Of a DNA stretch of 64,000 nt, positions 1 through 12,245 are shown piece after piece. Position 1 is the stretch's first letter, and each line of letters starts with the position of its first letter. Made by a program: the position numbers and the translations under genes. The notes under the pieces are model-generated. The model saw only the letters and a list, made by a program, of their open reading frames with translations, searched no databases and was not told the DNA's origin. The DNA is taken from the NCBI GenBank assembly GCA_016124675.1, contig WGNG01000004.1:62001-126000 (forward strand), written 5' to 3'. The stretch is from Alphaproteobacteria bacterium. Lineage in GTDB: Bacteria; Pseudomonadota; Alphaproteobacteria; Caulobacterales; Maricaulaceae.

Positions 1-1
1 G

Positions 2-721
2 GAGCATCACCAGCGCGTGGTGGAGCTGGCCGCGCGTCACCGCATCGCCATCAACGCCCACGAGCCGATCAAGGATACCGGCCTGCGCCGCACCTGGCCG
101 AACTACATGACCCGCGAGGGCGTGCGCGGTCAGGAATTCAACGCCTGGGGCGACCCGCCCAACGGCCCGGCCCACACCCCGACCATCGCCTTCACCCGCA
201 TGCTGTCGGGTCCGGCTGACTTCACGCCGGGGATTTTCGACCTGACCTTCGAGCGGGCGGACGGACGGCGCGGCGTGCAGACCACGCTCGCCAAGCAGCT
301 GGCGCTCTATGTCGTGCTCTATTCGCCGATGCAGATGGCGGCGGACATGATCGAGAACTATGCCGCACATCCGGACATGTTCCAGTTCATCCGCGACGTG
401 CCGGCCGACTGGGAGGAGTCCATCGCGCTGGCGGGCGAGATCGGCGATCACGTCGTCCAGGTCCGCAAGGACCGCCATAGCGAGGACTGGTATCTGGGCG
501 CCATCACCGGCGAGGCGGCGCGCTCCATCGCGGTGGCGCTCGACTTCCTCGATGCGGGCCGGACCTACGAGGCGCAGATCTATCGCGACGGGCCGGACGC
601 GCACTGGTTCGACGCCCCGTACGACTATGTGGTGGAGACCCGCACCGTTACGGCGGACGACACGCTGGGCTTCGATCTTGCCGCCAGCGGCGGCGTCGCC
701 ATCCGGTTCGTGGCGCAGTGA
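2..721 (+). CDS. Glycoside hydrolase family 97 (SusB-like alpha-glucosidase), C-terminal part, truncated by window start
   Basis: Frame open from the window edge; motifs INAHEPIKDTGLRRTWPNYMTREGVRGQEFNAW and LYSPMQMAADMIENY are typical of GH97. Confidence 0.85.
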   Translation, partial: EHHQRVVELAARHRIAINAHEPIKDTGLRRTWPNYMTREGVRGQEFNAWGDPPNGPAHTPTIAFTRMLSGPADFTPGIFDLTFERADGRRGVQTTLAKQLALYVVLYSPMQMAADMIENYAAHPDMFQFIRDVPADWEESIALAGEIGDHVVQVRKDRHSEDWYLGAITGEAARSIAVALDFLDAGRTYEAQIYRDGPDAHWFDAPYDYVVETRTVTADDTLGFDLAASGGVAIRFVAQ

Positions 722-2013
722 TGCGCGCCCGGGTGCTTGCCGCAGCGGCGGCCGCGCTGGCGGGCGCGGCGCTGGCGGGTTGTCAGCCTGCCGGGGTTGA
801 CGCTGCGCCCGCCGCCGCCGCGCCTGCCGCTGCGCCGGAGAGGGCCGGGACCGTGCCCGTGCGCATCATCGCCCGCGTGCCGGAGAATGCCGGAGCGATC
901 TATATCGCCGCCAATGTGGAGGCGCTGGGTCCCTGGCGGGCTGACGGCCTCCTCATGGACGGCGAGGGCGCGCAGCGCACCGCGCTGATTGAACTTCCTG
1001 ACGGGTTCGAACTTGAATTCAAGCTCACGGGCGGCGCCTGGGACCTCGAAGGAACCGGACCGTCGGGCACGGTGCTTCCCAATTTCCGCCACAGCGTGGC
1101 GGCGGACGGGGAGAATATTGTGGAGGTTGCAATCGTCGATTTCAAGCGACCGCCCGAGGCCTATATCGCCGACCCTGCAGGGTCCGGCGTGCTGGGTGAG
1201 CTGATCTACTGGACCGATGTGCAGAGCGCCTTCCTCGATCAGACGCGTCATGTGTCGGTCTGGCTGCCGCCCGGCTATGGCGAGGATGCGGACCGGCGCT
1301 ACCCGGTCATCTACATGCATGACGGCCAGAACCTGTTCGATCCGCGCATCGCCAATACCGGGACCGACTGGGGCGTGGACGAGGCGATGATGCGCAATGC
1401 CGGGGCGGGGCTGCACGAGGCGGCCATCGTGGTGGGCGTGTGGAGCACCAGCCGGCGCGGCTACGAGCTCTCGCCCTGGCATGGCGGGCCGGACTATGCG
1501 CGCATGATCGTCGAGGAGATCAAGCCGCGCGTGGACGCACAGTTTCGCACGCGGCCTGATCGCGCCAGCACCTTCACCATGGGATCGTCCATGGGCGGGC
1601 TCATCTCGCTGTATCTGGTGCGCGCGCATCCTGACGTGTTCAGCGCCTGCGGCTGCGTGTCCACCCATGTGCCGCTGAGCCCGGCCATGGCGAGCGAGTT
1701 TCTGGGCCTCGAGCCGGGCGGCTGGCCGGACGCCGCCACGCCCTATCTGGTCCAGGAGGCCCGCGCCGGCGCCGAGCTGCCCGCCGATGTGCGGCTCTAT
1801 TTTGACTGGGGCACCACGACGCTCGACGCCAGCTATGGTCCGGTCATGGAGACGCTGCGCCCGTGGATCGAAGCCCAGGGCCTGGTGGCGGGCGAGACCT
1901 ATGCCTATCGCGCGTTTGAGGGCGCGCCCCATAACGAGGCCGCCTGGCGCGAGCGCGTGCATCTGCAACTCGCCTGGCTGCTGGGCGGCATCGATCCGGC
2001 GAGCGCGGATTAG
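718..2013 (+). CDS. Secreted esterase (enterochelin esterase/esterase D-like alpha/beta hydrolase) with N-terminal CBM20-like starch-binding domain
   Basis: Lipoprotein-like N-terminus (LAGAALAGC), beta-domain VYIAANVEALGPW..LPDGFELEFKLTGGAWDLEG, then YPVIYMHDGQNLFD and GSSMGG nucleophile elbow; ATGA overlap with the GH97 stop. Confidence 0.75.
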   Translation: MMRARVLAAAAAALAGAALAGCQPAGVDAAPAAAAPAAAPERAGTVPVRIIARVPENAGAIYIAANVEALGPWRADGLLMDGEGAQRTALIELPDGFELEFKLTGGAWDLEGTGPSGTVLPNFRHSVAADGENIVEVAIVDFKRPPEAYIADPAGSGVLGELIYWTDVQSAFLDQTRHVSVWLPPGYGEDADRRYPVIYMHDGQNLFDPRIANTGTDWGVDEAMMRNAGAGLHEAAIVVGVWSTSRRGYELSPWHGGPDYARMIVEEIKPRVDAQFRTRPDRASTFTMGSSMGGLISLYLVRAHPDVFSACGCVSTHVPLSPAMASEFLGLEPGGWPDAATPYLVQEARAGAELPADVRLYFDWGTTTLDASYGPVMETLRPWIEAQGLVAGETYAYRAFEGAPHNEAAWRERVHLQLAWLLGGIDPASAD

Positions 2014-2038
2014 AACCGGGCCGGCGCGCGGCGATTGT

Positions 2039-2671
2039 TCAGGGCTTCATCGCGGCGGCGGTGCGGGCGTTGGCGGTGACGCCGTCCCAGTCGCCGGCGG
2101 CGATCTGGGCGGGCGTCGCAATCCAGGAGCCGCCCACGCAGGCGACATTGGGCAGAGCGAGATAGTCCGGCGCGCGCGCCTCACTGATTGCCCCGGTGGG
2201 GCAGAAGACGAGGTCGGGCAGGGGGCCATGCAGCGCCTTGAGATAGGCGATGCCGCCCGCCGGTTCAGCCGGGAAGAACTTTAACGCCGCGAACCCGGCT
2301 TCGCGCGCGGCCATCGCTTCGCTGGCGGTGGCGACGCCCGGCAGGGCCGGCAGGCCGGTTCCCAGGAGGGCCCCCGCCAGACGCGGGGTCAGGCCGGGGC
2401 TTACCAGAAACGCCGCGCCGGCGCGCGCGCTGTCTGCCGCGTCCTGCGGGGTGCGGATCGTACCCATCCCCACGATCAGCGCCGGCGCGGCGTCCTGCAT
2501 GGCCTTGAGGGCGTCCAGGGCTGCGGGGGTGCGCAAGGTCAGCTCCACCACCCGCAGGCCGCCTGCCGCCAGCGCACGGGCGAGCGGCGCCGCGCTGGCG
2601 GCGTCCTCTACGGTGAGGACGGGGATCACGCTGGCGGCCGCCATGATGGCGCGTGTCGGATCAGTCATCAT
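2039..2671 (-). CDS. eda: 2-dehydro-3-deoxy-6-phosphogluconate aldolase
   Basis: KDPG aldolase motifs VELTLRTPAALDAL, GMGTIRTPQDA, KFFPAEPAGG, FCPTGAIS. Confidence 0.9.
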   Translation of the reverse strand: MMTDPTRAIMAAASVIPVLTVEDAASAAPLARALAAGGLRVVELTLRTPAALDALKAMQDAAPALIVGMGTIRTPQDAADSARAGAAFLVSPGLTPRLAGALLGTGLPALPGVATASEAMAAREAGFAALKFFPAEPAGGIAYLKALHGPLPDLVFCPTGAISEARAPDYLALPNVACVGGSWIATPAQIAAGDWDGVTANARTAAAMKP

Positions 2672-3647
2672 ACTCCCTCCGTTTCGGCCAGCGCCGCAGC
2701 GCCGAGCAAAGCCGCCGCGTCTGACAGGATCAGGCGCACCGGAATCGCTTCAACATAGCGCGTCATCGGGCCGCGCCGCACCCGGCGCGCGTCAAAAGCG
2801 CTCGCCTCCAGCAGCGGGCGGATGCGCGGCAGGATTCCTCCGGCGAGATAGGCGCCGCCCCGCGCGCCGGTGATCACGCAGACATCGCCGGTGTAGGCGC
2901 CGAGGCAAGCGCAGAACAGCATCACCACCCGGCCTTCGAGGCTCGCAGGATCGGCCATCGCGCCGGCGGTGATCTCTTCAGGGCGCGCGCCGGGCCAGAC
3001 CCGCCCCTCAATGGCGCACAGCGCGCGGTGGATGTTCACAAGGCCCCGTCCCGACAGGATGCGCTCCCAGCTGACGAAGCCGTGCTCGCGCGCGATGTAT
3101 TCGCCGACGGCGATTTCCTCTGCGGTGCGCGGGGCGAAGCCGGCATGGCCGCCTTCAGTGGCGATCACGCGCCAGCCGCCGGGGACGGGCGCCAGCAGGC
3201 CGAGGCCCAGGCCCGTGCCCGGTCCGAGTACGGCGACCGGCGCGTCCGGCGCGGCTTGGCCGGCATTCAGGACGGCGATCTGGTCGGCCGGGCAGAGCGG
3301 CGCGCCGCGCGCCTGGGCGGCGAAATCGTTCACCGCCACGAGGCGCTCGAGACCCAGCTCGCGCGCCAGCGCTTCGGGATCGAGCTTCCAGGTGGCGTTG
3401 GTCAGACGCACCTTGCCGGGCGTCACCGGCGCGGCGATGGCGAAACAGGCGCGCTGCGGGCGCTCTCCGCCACAGCTTTCCAGGAAGGCCAGCGCCGCAT
3501 CGCGCAGGTCCTCAAAGTCCTCATTGCGGAAGCGGCGCACATGGCTCAGCGTGAAGCCGGCCTCGCACGACCCGTGCGCCAGCGCGAACCTTGCATTGGT
3601 GCCGCCGATATCGGCGGCGAGATAGGTCGCGGCCCCGCGGGCAGGCT

Positions 3648-3651
<4 letters not shown>
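2668..3651 (-). CDS. glk: Glucokinase
   Basis: [33 protein letters not shown] motifs; in ED operon. Confidence 0.9.
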
Positions 3652-5504
<1,853 letters not shown>

Positions 5505-5517
5505 GACGGCTCTCCTT

Positions 5518-6240
5518 TCAGGGCCACCAGCTGATCGACAGGGCCAGGCCGGGGTCGCGCAGGAGCGCGCGTACCGGCATCGCCTCGACCGGGCCGGGTA
5601 AATCCGCCGCCGCCAGTGCGTCGCGCTTGGCTGCGCCGTTGATGATGAGATCGGCGCGGCGCAGCCCGGTCAGGCAGGCGCGCGTCAGCGTCATGCGCCG
5701 GGTATGCGCGCCGGTCACGCGGGATTCGCGCGCCATCACGGCGCAGGCGAGCGGCCCGTCCGCGTCCAGCGCCTGATCAAGCCCCTCGGCGTGGGGAAAC
5801 CAGGACAGGGTGTGGCCGTCCTCGCCCATGCCCAGCACGGCAGCGTCGAACGGGCGCGGCAGCGACGCCAGCCGGGCGTTGACCGCCCCGGCGCCCGCCT
5901 GCGGCGTATCGTGCTCTGTCTTGAGGCCCGTCAGGCGCGCCCTGGCGGCGCGGCCGCGCAGCAGGGTTTCGCGGATGAACGCCTCGTTGGAGCCTGGCTG
6001 GTCAGGCGCCACCCAGCGTTCGTCAGCCAGCACCACGTGGATGCGCTCCCAGTCGAGATCAAGGCCTGACAGGGCCTGATAGACCGGACGGGGCGTGGAG
6101 CCGCCCGACGCTACCAGCACCGCCGCGCCGCGCGTGTGCAGCCCGGCCTGCAGCGCCTGTGCGATTCCGGCGGCCAGGGCCTCGGCGGCGGCTTGCGCGC
6201 TGGCGTGTTCGCGCATGCAGCTAGCGGTCATGGCTGTCAT
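5518..6240 (-). CDS. pgl: 6-phosphogluconolactonase (start approximate)
   Basis: [34 protein letters not shown]; overlaps the end of zwf. Confidence 0.88.
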   Translation of the reverse strand: MTAMTASCMREHASAQAAAEALAAGIAQALQAGLHTRGAAVLVASGGSTPRPVYQALSGLDLDWERIHVVLADERWVAPDQPGSNEAFIRETLLRGRAARARLTGLKTEHDTPQAGAGAVNARLASLPRPFDAAVLGMGEDGHTLSWFPHAEGLDQALDADGPLACAVMARESRVTGAHTRRMTLTRACLTGLRRADLIINGAAKRDALAAADLPGPVEAMPVRALLRDPGLALSISWWP

Positions 6241-7684
6241 ACCACTCCCTCCCATCGCGGGCCATCAGCTGCAGCGCCTGGGGCGGGCCGTCCGTGCCGG
6301 CGGGGTAGGGGTGCAGCGCCAGGCCCGCCTCGCGCCACGCGGCGACCACGGCGTCCGTCCAGCGCCAGGCCGATTCCACCTCGTCGCGGCGCATGAACAG
6401 GCCCAGATTGCCACGCACCACGGCCATCAGCAGCCGCTCGTATGCGTCGGGATACCCGGCTGCGAAGGCGTCGGCATAGCTGAGGTTCAAGGGCACGTAG
6501 CGCAGGCGCATGCCGCCCGGGCCGGGGTCCTTGGTCATCAGCATGAGCTTGACGCCCTCGTCGGGCTGCAGCCGGATCACCAGCCGGTTGGGCTGGAGCA
6601 GGCCGGCATCCGCCCGGATCAGGTCATGGGGCACCGGCTTGAACTGGATGACGATCTCCGAGCGGCGCTGCGCCATGCGCTTGCCCGTGCGCAGATAGAA
6701 GGGCGCGCCCGCCCAGCGCCAGTTGTCGATATCGGCGCGCAGCGCCACGAAGGTCTCGGTGCGAGTCGCCTCGCCGACTTCCTCGCCATAACCGGCCACC
6801 CGGTCCTGACCGATCACGCCGGGCCCGTACTGGCCGCGCACCACGCTGGCGCTGGCCGCGCCCGGGCTGACGAGGCGCAGGGCGCGCAGGACCTTGAGCT
6901 TTTCGGCGCGCACCGCGTCGCCCTCAAGGCTTGCCGGCGGCTCCATGGCCACCAGGCACAGAAGCTGGAGGAGATGGTTCTGCACCATGTCGCGTAGCGC
7001 GCCGGCGCGGTCATAATACGCCGCGCGCGTGCCTGCGCCGAGCGTCTCTGCCACGGTGATCTGGACATGATCCACGCCGGCGGCGTTCCACACCGGCTCA
7101 AACAGCATGTTGGCAAAGCGCAGCACCAGAAGGTTCTGGACGGTTTCCTTGCCGAGATAATGGTCGATGCGGAAGATGGCGTCCTCGCCGAAGACTGCGC
7201 CCACGGCCTCGTTGATGCTGCGGGCCGAATGGAAATCGTGCCCGATAGGCTTTTCCAGAACGATGCGGCTGCCCGGCGTGTTGAGGCCGTGGGCGCCGAT
7301 GGCGGCGCAGACCGAGCCGTAGATCGAGGGCGGAAGCGCCAGATAGAAGATGCGTACCTTGCCCGCCTCTGGCGCCAGCGCCGCCTTGAGCTCTGTCCAG
7401 CCGGGCGAGACGCCCGCCGCATCCACCGCCGTGTAGCTCACCTGCTTGCAGAACGCGTCCCAGGCATCCTTGCGGGCCGAGCCGTTGATGAATTCGCGCG
7501 CGCGCTCCAGAAACTCCGGCGTGCTCATCTCCTCGCGGGCCGCGGCGAGAATGCGCGAGGTCTGCGGGATCTGGCCGTCGCACCAGCGGTGGAACAGGGC
7601 GGGCAGAATCTTGCGCCGGGCCAGATCACCTGTGGCGCCGAACACCACCATGTCAAATGGCTGGACAGGAACCAGTTCGGCCAT
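6221..7684 (-). CDS. zwf: Glucose-6-phosphate 1-dehydrogenase
   Basis: VFGATGDLARRKILPALF, RIDHYLGKETVQNLLVLRFAN. Confidence 0.95.
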   Translation of the reverse strand: MAELVPVQPFDMVVFGATGDLARRKILPALFHRWCDGQIPQTSRILAAAREEMSTPEFLERAREFINGSARKDAWDAFCKQVSYTAVDAAGVSPGWTELKAALAPEAGKVRIFYLALPPSIYGSVCAAIGAHGLNTPGSRIVLEKPIGHDFHSARSINEAVGAVFGEDAIFRIDHYLGKETVQNLLVLRFANMLFEPVWNAAGVDHVQITVAETLGAGTRAAYYDRAGALRDMVQNHLLQLLCLVAMEPPASLEGDAVRAEKLKVLRALRLVSPGAASASVVRGQYGPGVIGQDRVAGYGEEVGEATRTETFVALRADIDNWRWAGAPFYLRTGKRMAQRRSEIVIQFKPVPHDLIRADAGLLQPNRLVIRLQPDEGVKLMLMTKDPGPGGMRLRYVPLNLSYADAFAAGYPDAYERLLMAVVRGNLGLFMRRDEVESAWRWTDAVVAAWREAGLALHPYPAGTDGPPQALQLMARDGREWYDSHDR

Positions 7685-7698
7685 GGTGCGTGCGTCTC

Positions 7699-7962
7699 CT
7701 AACAGAACAAAGCGTACGGGCCGAACAGGCCGATCATTATGGCGATGATCGCCAGTCCGGCCAGATCAAATACCGGCTCGGCTGCGAAACGGATATCCTC
7801 CAGACGCACAGGCCGGCCCGGGCCCGGGGCCGGGGCCGGGGCCGGAGACGCCGCCCCCGTGCCGGTGACCGGGCACGCCCTGAAAGCAATCGGGCTTCCG
7901 ATTGCAAGGCGCAAGGGACGATGGATGTCCAGGGTGGAAAGGGTGCAGATCGGGTTCATCAT
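7699..7962 (-). CDS. Small hypothetical protein with C-terminal hydrophobic helix (approximate start)
   Basis: ORF ends ...VRLEDIRFAAEPVFDLAGLAIIAIMIGLFGPYALFC; plausible TM segment, no family recognised. Confidence 0.25.
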   Translation of the reverse strand: MMNPICTLSTLDIHRPLRLAIGSPIAFRACPVTGTGAASPAPAPAPGPGRPVRLEDIRFAAEPVFDLAGLAIIAIMIGLFGPYALFC

Positions 7963-7993
7963 CGAGGCCGCAGTCCCGCCCGGGCGAATGCGC

Positions 7994-9403
7994 TCAGCGC
8001 GCCCCGGCGCCGCGCACATGGATGCGCCAGCCCCAGGCAGGCAGATCCACGACGTCGCCGGGCGCCAGCATCACCGTGTCAGCTGCGCCAAAGACGCGCC
8101 ACGCCCCGGCGAACGGCCCGTCCTCGAGCGTGACCTCGCGCGGTTCATCGGAAAAATTGAACACCGCGAACACCGCATCGCCGTCTTTGGCGCGCACGAA
8201 GGCCAGAACCGCCTCGCGGTCGCTGGTGACCACATCGGTCATCCGCCCGCCGGCGAGGCCATGCCAGAGCGCCTGATTGGTTTCGAGAAGCGCGAACAGG
8301 CCGGTGAACAGTTCCTCCAGCGGATGCTCGCGCCAGACGATGGGATCGCGCTCGAAGAAGGCGAGGCGGCGCTCATTGCCCGCCTCCTGCCCGTTATACA
8401 CCATGGGCACGCCTTCGCCCACGACCGACAGGGCGATCGCCGCCTCCAGGGCCGGACCGAAGCGTTCAAACTGGGTGGAGACCCAGGCGTTCTGGTCGTG
8501 ATTGCTGACATAGGTCAGGCGCATCGCATCCGCAGGCCAGGTATTGTGCTGGTCATAGAAGTAATACCCCCGCAGCCCCCCCGCATCGGCCCGGCCCATG
8601 GCCACATCGTGAAGCGTGTTGTTCCAGCTCCAGGCATAGCTGGCGCTGAAGGCGCGCCGGTGCAGATCGCGCTGCTCCCACTCGGCGAGCATGAAGACCG
8701 GCTTGATGGCGTTCAGCTCCGCGCGCAGCTCCTCCCAGAAATCCAGGGGAACGAAGCCCGCCACATCGGCGCGAAAGCCGTCAATCCCGACATCGGCGAC
8801 CCACCAGGCGATCACATCGGCCATGTAACGGCGCAGGTCCGCGTTGGAGAAATCGAGCTGGGCCACATCGGTCCAGTCTGTCCCCGACGGGGGGATCATC
8901 GCCCCTGACCAGTCGCGCGCATACCAGTCGGGATGCGCCTCAACGAGGGGGTTGTCCCAGGCGGTATGGTTGGCGACCCAGTCGAGGATCACCCGCATGT
9001 CCAGAGCATGGGCGTCAGCCACGAAGGCGCGCAAATCGTCCAGGGTTCCCAGTTCAGGGTTCACGCCGTAATAATCCCGGATCGAGTAAGGGCTGCCCAG
9101 CGAGCCCTTGCGCTGACGTTCGCCAATGGGATGCACAGGCATCAGCCAGACGATGTCCGCGCCCATGGCCGCGATACGCGGCAGTTCGGCGCGGGCCGCC
9201 TCGATACTGCCCTTGGGCGTGAACTGGCGGATGTTGATCTGATAGATCGCCGCATTCAGGGCCCAATCAGGGTGAGGTGTCTCCACCAGGGGGCGCGGCG
9301 CATGGCGCGCGCGCGCGGGCTCGGCCCCGGCGGCCGGATCGTCAGGCAGGGCCGGCAGCGCGGCGGTCAATGCGGCGGCGAGGGCAAGGAGCGTGGCGGC
9401 CAT
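7994..9403 (-). CDS. Secreted GH13 alpha-amylase family glycosidase
   Basis: Signal peptide; DWVANHTAWDN, DGFRADVAGFVPLDFW, MLAEWE, YVSNHDQNAW: GH13 conserved regions. Confidence 0.9.
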   Translation of the reverse strand: MAATLLALAAALTAALPALPDDPAAGAEPARARHAPRPLVETPHPDWALNAAIYQINIRQFTPKGSIEAARAELPRIAAMGADIVWLMPVHPIGERQRKGSLGSPYSIRDYYGVNPELGTLDDLRAFVADAHALDMRVILDWVANHTAWDNPLVEAHPDWYARDWSGAMIPPSGTDWTDVAQLDFSNADLRRYMADVIAWWVADVGIDGFRADVAGFVPLDFWEELRAELNAIKPVFMLAEWEQRDLHRRAFSASYAWSWNNTLHDVAMGRADAGGLRGYYFYDQHNTWPADAMRLTYVSNHDQNAWVSTQFERFGPALEAAIALSVVGEGVPMVYNGQEAGNERRLAFFERDPIVWREHPLEELFTGLFALLETNQALWHGLAGGRMTDVVTSDREAVLAFVRAKDGDAVFAVFNFSDEPREVTLEDGPFAGAWRVFGAADTVMLAPGDVVDLPAWGWRIHVRGAGAR

Positions 9404-9725
9404 GACCGGTCCTGATGGGCTGATTGGTTTCAGTCGTCTCCAGACAATGATCAGTTTTCATACTTTTGCAAAGCCCTTTATCGCGCGGTCCGGCAGACCG
9501 CTGCGTACATGCCAAGTCAATACAGGAGTGGCCGGGACGAAAGGGGGGGCGGCGGCCCCGAAACTTGTGGATCTTCTTGCAGTAATTTTCGGTCCGGCTT
9601 CCGCCAGCCGAGCGAACCGGGTGACGCCGCTGCAAACCGGCGCCTGCGGACACGCAAGACCGCTGTGACGCGAAACCGTCAGCCTGCTTTGTCCCGCAGC
9701 AGGCGGCGGCAGGAGCCTTGCGCGT

Positions 9726-10436
9726 TCACCAGCGGGCGCGCAGGGCGATTCCCGCATAGTGTTCGTCTTCCTTCCACTCGCGCATCCCGTCGCGGTAGCG
9801 GCGCTGCTCGCGGACATAGCCGGCGGTGACGAAGACATCGCGCGCCAGCTCCACGCCGACGCCGAAATGCGCATCGCCGACGCTCGCCTCAACGCCAGCG
9901 GGCGCCAGCGTGTAGCTGAGCGCAGAACCCGGCGCGATCACATAGCTCTCGCGTCCGGCGCCGCCGACCAGAAACACGGGCGGCAGGTCGGCAAGCTGGC
10001 GCGTGGAGGCGGTCATCTGCACGCCGAGGGCCGAGCCCGACCAGCCCTCAGCCTGTGGCGCACCGGAGCGCGCGCGCACGGTGATGTCGGGTGTCAGGGC
10101 GATGGTTCCGGCCGGGGACTGGCCCGTCTCGCCGGGGATGTCCGGCGCCGCCGCCAGCCGCAGCGCCGTGGCCTGCCCGCCGAGCGCAGCGGCCACCGCC
10201 GCCCGGCTGCCGGCGGAGGCGTCGGAGCGTGCGAACTGGGCGAGATCGATGGCGGGCGAAGGCAGATCGGCCATACCCTCGCTCTGCGGCGCGGCGTCCG
10301 TGACAAACGTGGAGAACAACGCGCCTCCGGAGACCAGAGCGGCCAGAGACAGCTCAATGGCGCGCCGCTGCGTCAGACGCGGCCGCGCCGAACCTGCGCG
10401 CTCAAGCCTCGTGGCGCCTCGCCCAGCGTCGTTCAT
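9726..10436 (-). CDS. Hypothetical protein with beta-rich, outer-membrane-like C-terminus
   Basis: N-terminal hydrophobic segment; C-terminal alternating strands ending in ...YAGIALRARW. Confidence 0.5.
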   Translation of the reverse strand: MNDAGRGATRLERAGSARPRLTQRRAIELSLAALVSGGALFSTFVTDAAPQSEGMADLPSPAIDLAQFARSDASAGSRAAVAAALGGQATALRLAAAPDIPGETGQSPAGTIALTPDITVRARSGAPQAEGWSGSALGVQMTASTRQLADLPPVFLVGGAGRESYVIAPGSALSYTLAPAGVEASVGDAHFGVGVELARDVFVTAGYVREQRRYRDGMREWKEDEHYAGIALRARW

Positions 10437-10660
10437 AACGCCCCCCGCCCCCTAAACCGCCCGAAGAAGGCTGAACTCCTCGCATCAGGCGTCCCGTTTA
10501 CGCATGTTAACACTATCTGAACGCCTGCGCCGCGGCAAGTCAAAACCGGCCCTGCCGGAGCCGGGGCCCTGCGACGCGCAGCCCGGATGTTGACGGCGCC
10601 GCCAGAGCGTCATAAACAGCGCCTCCCTTGGACGCGGCCAGCCCGCGCACACAGGTTTGA

Positions 10661-10737
<77 letters not shown>

Positions 10738-11028
10738 AATCTTCTGGTAAAATCAATGGGTAAAGCGGGTGTCATCTGCTGACGTCAGCCGCCCGGCGTG
10801 ATCGCGGCGAAGCATGGTTTCTCGACAGGCCCGCGCGCCGGGCGAGCCGCATGTGAGGCGACAGCCCTATCGCCGCGCCACAGGCTTGCCGGACAGCCGT
10901 GCCGGCGCTGGCGGCGGGACCCTGTTCGCCTCCCGCGTGCGACACATTATCCGGACATGTTGCGCGCGCCCGGGCTGCGCCCTAACTGCCATGTCAGACA
11001 AACCCGGCCATCCCAGGAGCGCCACACA

Positions 11029-11694
11029 ATGTCCGCCGGTTCCGACGCCAGCCCGATCACCCGGCGCGCGCCTGAGGGCGTGCGCGACCATATCGCGCTG
11101 GGCATGGTGCGCTTCATGCGCGTGTTCGCCGATCTGTTCTTCCGCAAGCGCTACAGCCATCGCGCCGTGGTGCTCGAGACGGTGGCGGCGGTGCCCGGCA
11201 TGGTGGGGGGGCTGCTCCAGCACCTCAAATGCCTGCGTCATATCTGCGAGGATCAGGGCTGGATCCGCGAACTGCTCGACGAAGCGGAAAACGAGCGCAT
11301 GCACCTCATGACGTTCATTCACATCGCCAAGCCGAGCGGGCTGGAGCGGGCGCTGATCATGATCGCCCAGGCGATTTTCTATAACGCCTATTTCTTTCTC
11401 TACCTGTTCGCGCCGCGCACCGCGCACCGCTTTGTCGCCTATCTCGAGGAAGAGGCGGTGGTGAGCTATACCCAGTTTCTGGAGGCGATTGACGCGGGGC
11501 GGATCGAAAACGTCGCGGCGCCGGGAATCGCGCGCGAGTACTGGACACTGCCCGCCAGCGCGCGGCTGCGCGATGTGGTCATCGAAGTGCGCGCCGACGA
11601 GGCCCGGCACCGCGATACCAATCATGCCTTTGCTGATACGCTGACGCGGCCGCGCCCGGCGGATGGGGCGGCGCAAGCCGGAACCCGCGCCTGA
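11029..11694 (+). CDS. aox: Alternative oxidase (cyanide-insensitive di-iron terminal quinol oxidase)
   Basis: Di-iron ligand motifs LETVAAVPGM, ENERMHLM, LEEEAVVSY, RADEARHRDTNH. Confidence 0.88.
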   Translation: MSAGSDASPITRRAPEGVRDHIALGMVRFMRVFADLFFRKRYSHRAVVLETVAAVPGMVGGLLQHLKCLRHICEDQGWIRELLDEAENERMHLMTFIHIAKPSGLERALIMIAQAIFYNAYFFLYLFAPRTAHRFVAYLEEEAVVSYTQFLEAIDAGRIENVAAPGIAREYWTLPASARLRDVVIEVRADEARHRDTNHAFADTLTRPRPADGAAQAGTRA

Positions 11695-11746
11695 CGCGAT
11701 CATGGCCTGCAGCGCTGTCGGGAGGGACCGGCTTTATGACCGCCGG

Positions 11747-12094
11747 TCAGCCCTGCGGCTCGCCGGCGGCGCGGGCGAACACCTCTTCGGTGCGCCGGAC
11801 CTGCGACCGGTCTTCGACGGTGTCGCGCGCCCGCGCGGCGGCGGCTTCGGTGACCAGGCTGGCGTAATCCGCCAGCGACCGGCCGACAGCGCAAACATGA
11901 CCGTGATCGGCGCAGAAGCCAGCTTCAACAGCGCCGCCTGTGTCCGCAGCGGCCATGGCCGCTTCGCGCGCCGGCGCCGACAGAATGGCGTGCGCCTCGC
12001 GAGCGAAGGCGCCGTTTTCGGGCGCACTGAACCCGGCGGGCACAAAAGCGGCCACCACGGCGATCCAGAAACCTGCCCTCAACATGAAAATCAT
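11747..12094 (-). CDS. Small hypothetical exported protein (possibly DUF5330-like)
   Basis: N-terminal signal/TM MLRAGFWIAVVAAFVPAGF; conserved-looking C-H-x5-C motif CADHGHVC. Confidence 0.45.
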   Translation of the reverse strand: MIFMLRAGFWIAVVAAFVPAGFSAPENGAFAREAHAILSAPAREAAMAAADTGGAVEAGFCADHGHVCAVGRSLADYASLVTEAAAARARDTVEDRSQVRRTEEVFARAAGEPQG

Positions 12095-12245
12095 GTTCGC
12101 CTCGCTCTCTTGTCCTAGCCGAGCAAGAATGAGGCTAACGCGAAAAGGGCCGGAAAATCCAATCGTACCGACGCGAAAGGTAAATGGCGTGTTAAGCTTG
12201 GACGGTCGTGATGAATCCGGCTTTAACCCCTCGCGGCCAAGCGTT

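Noticed and set aside
7815-7850. GGGGCC-type hexanucleotide tandem run
   Set aside because: Short and compositionally expected; lies in a doubtful small ORF with an Ala/Pro-rich linker.
10778-10789. 12-bp palindrome GCTGACGTCAGC between the tRNA and aox
   Set aside because: 12-bp palindromes are expected several times by chance in 64 kb, and it lies far from the aox ATG.
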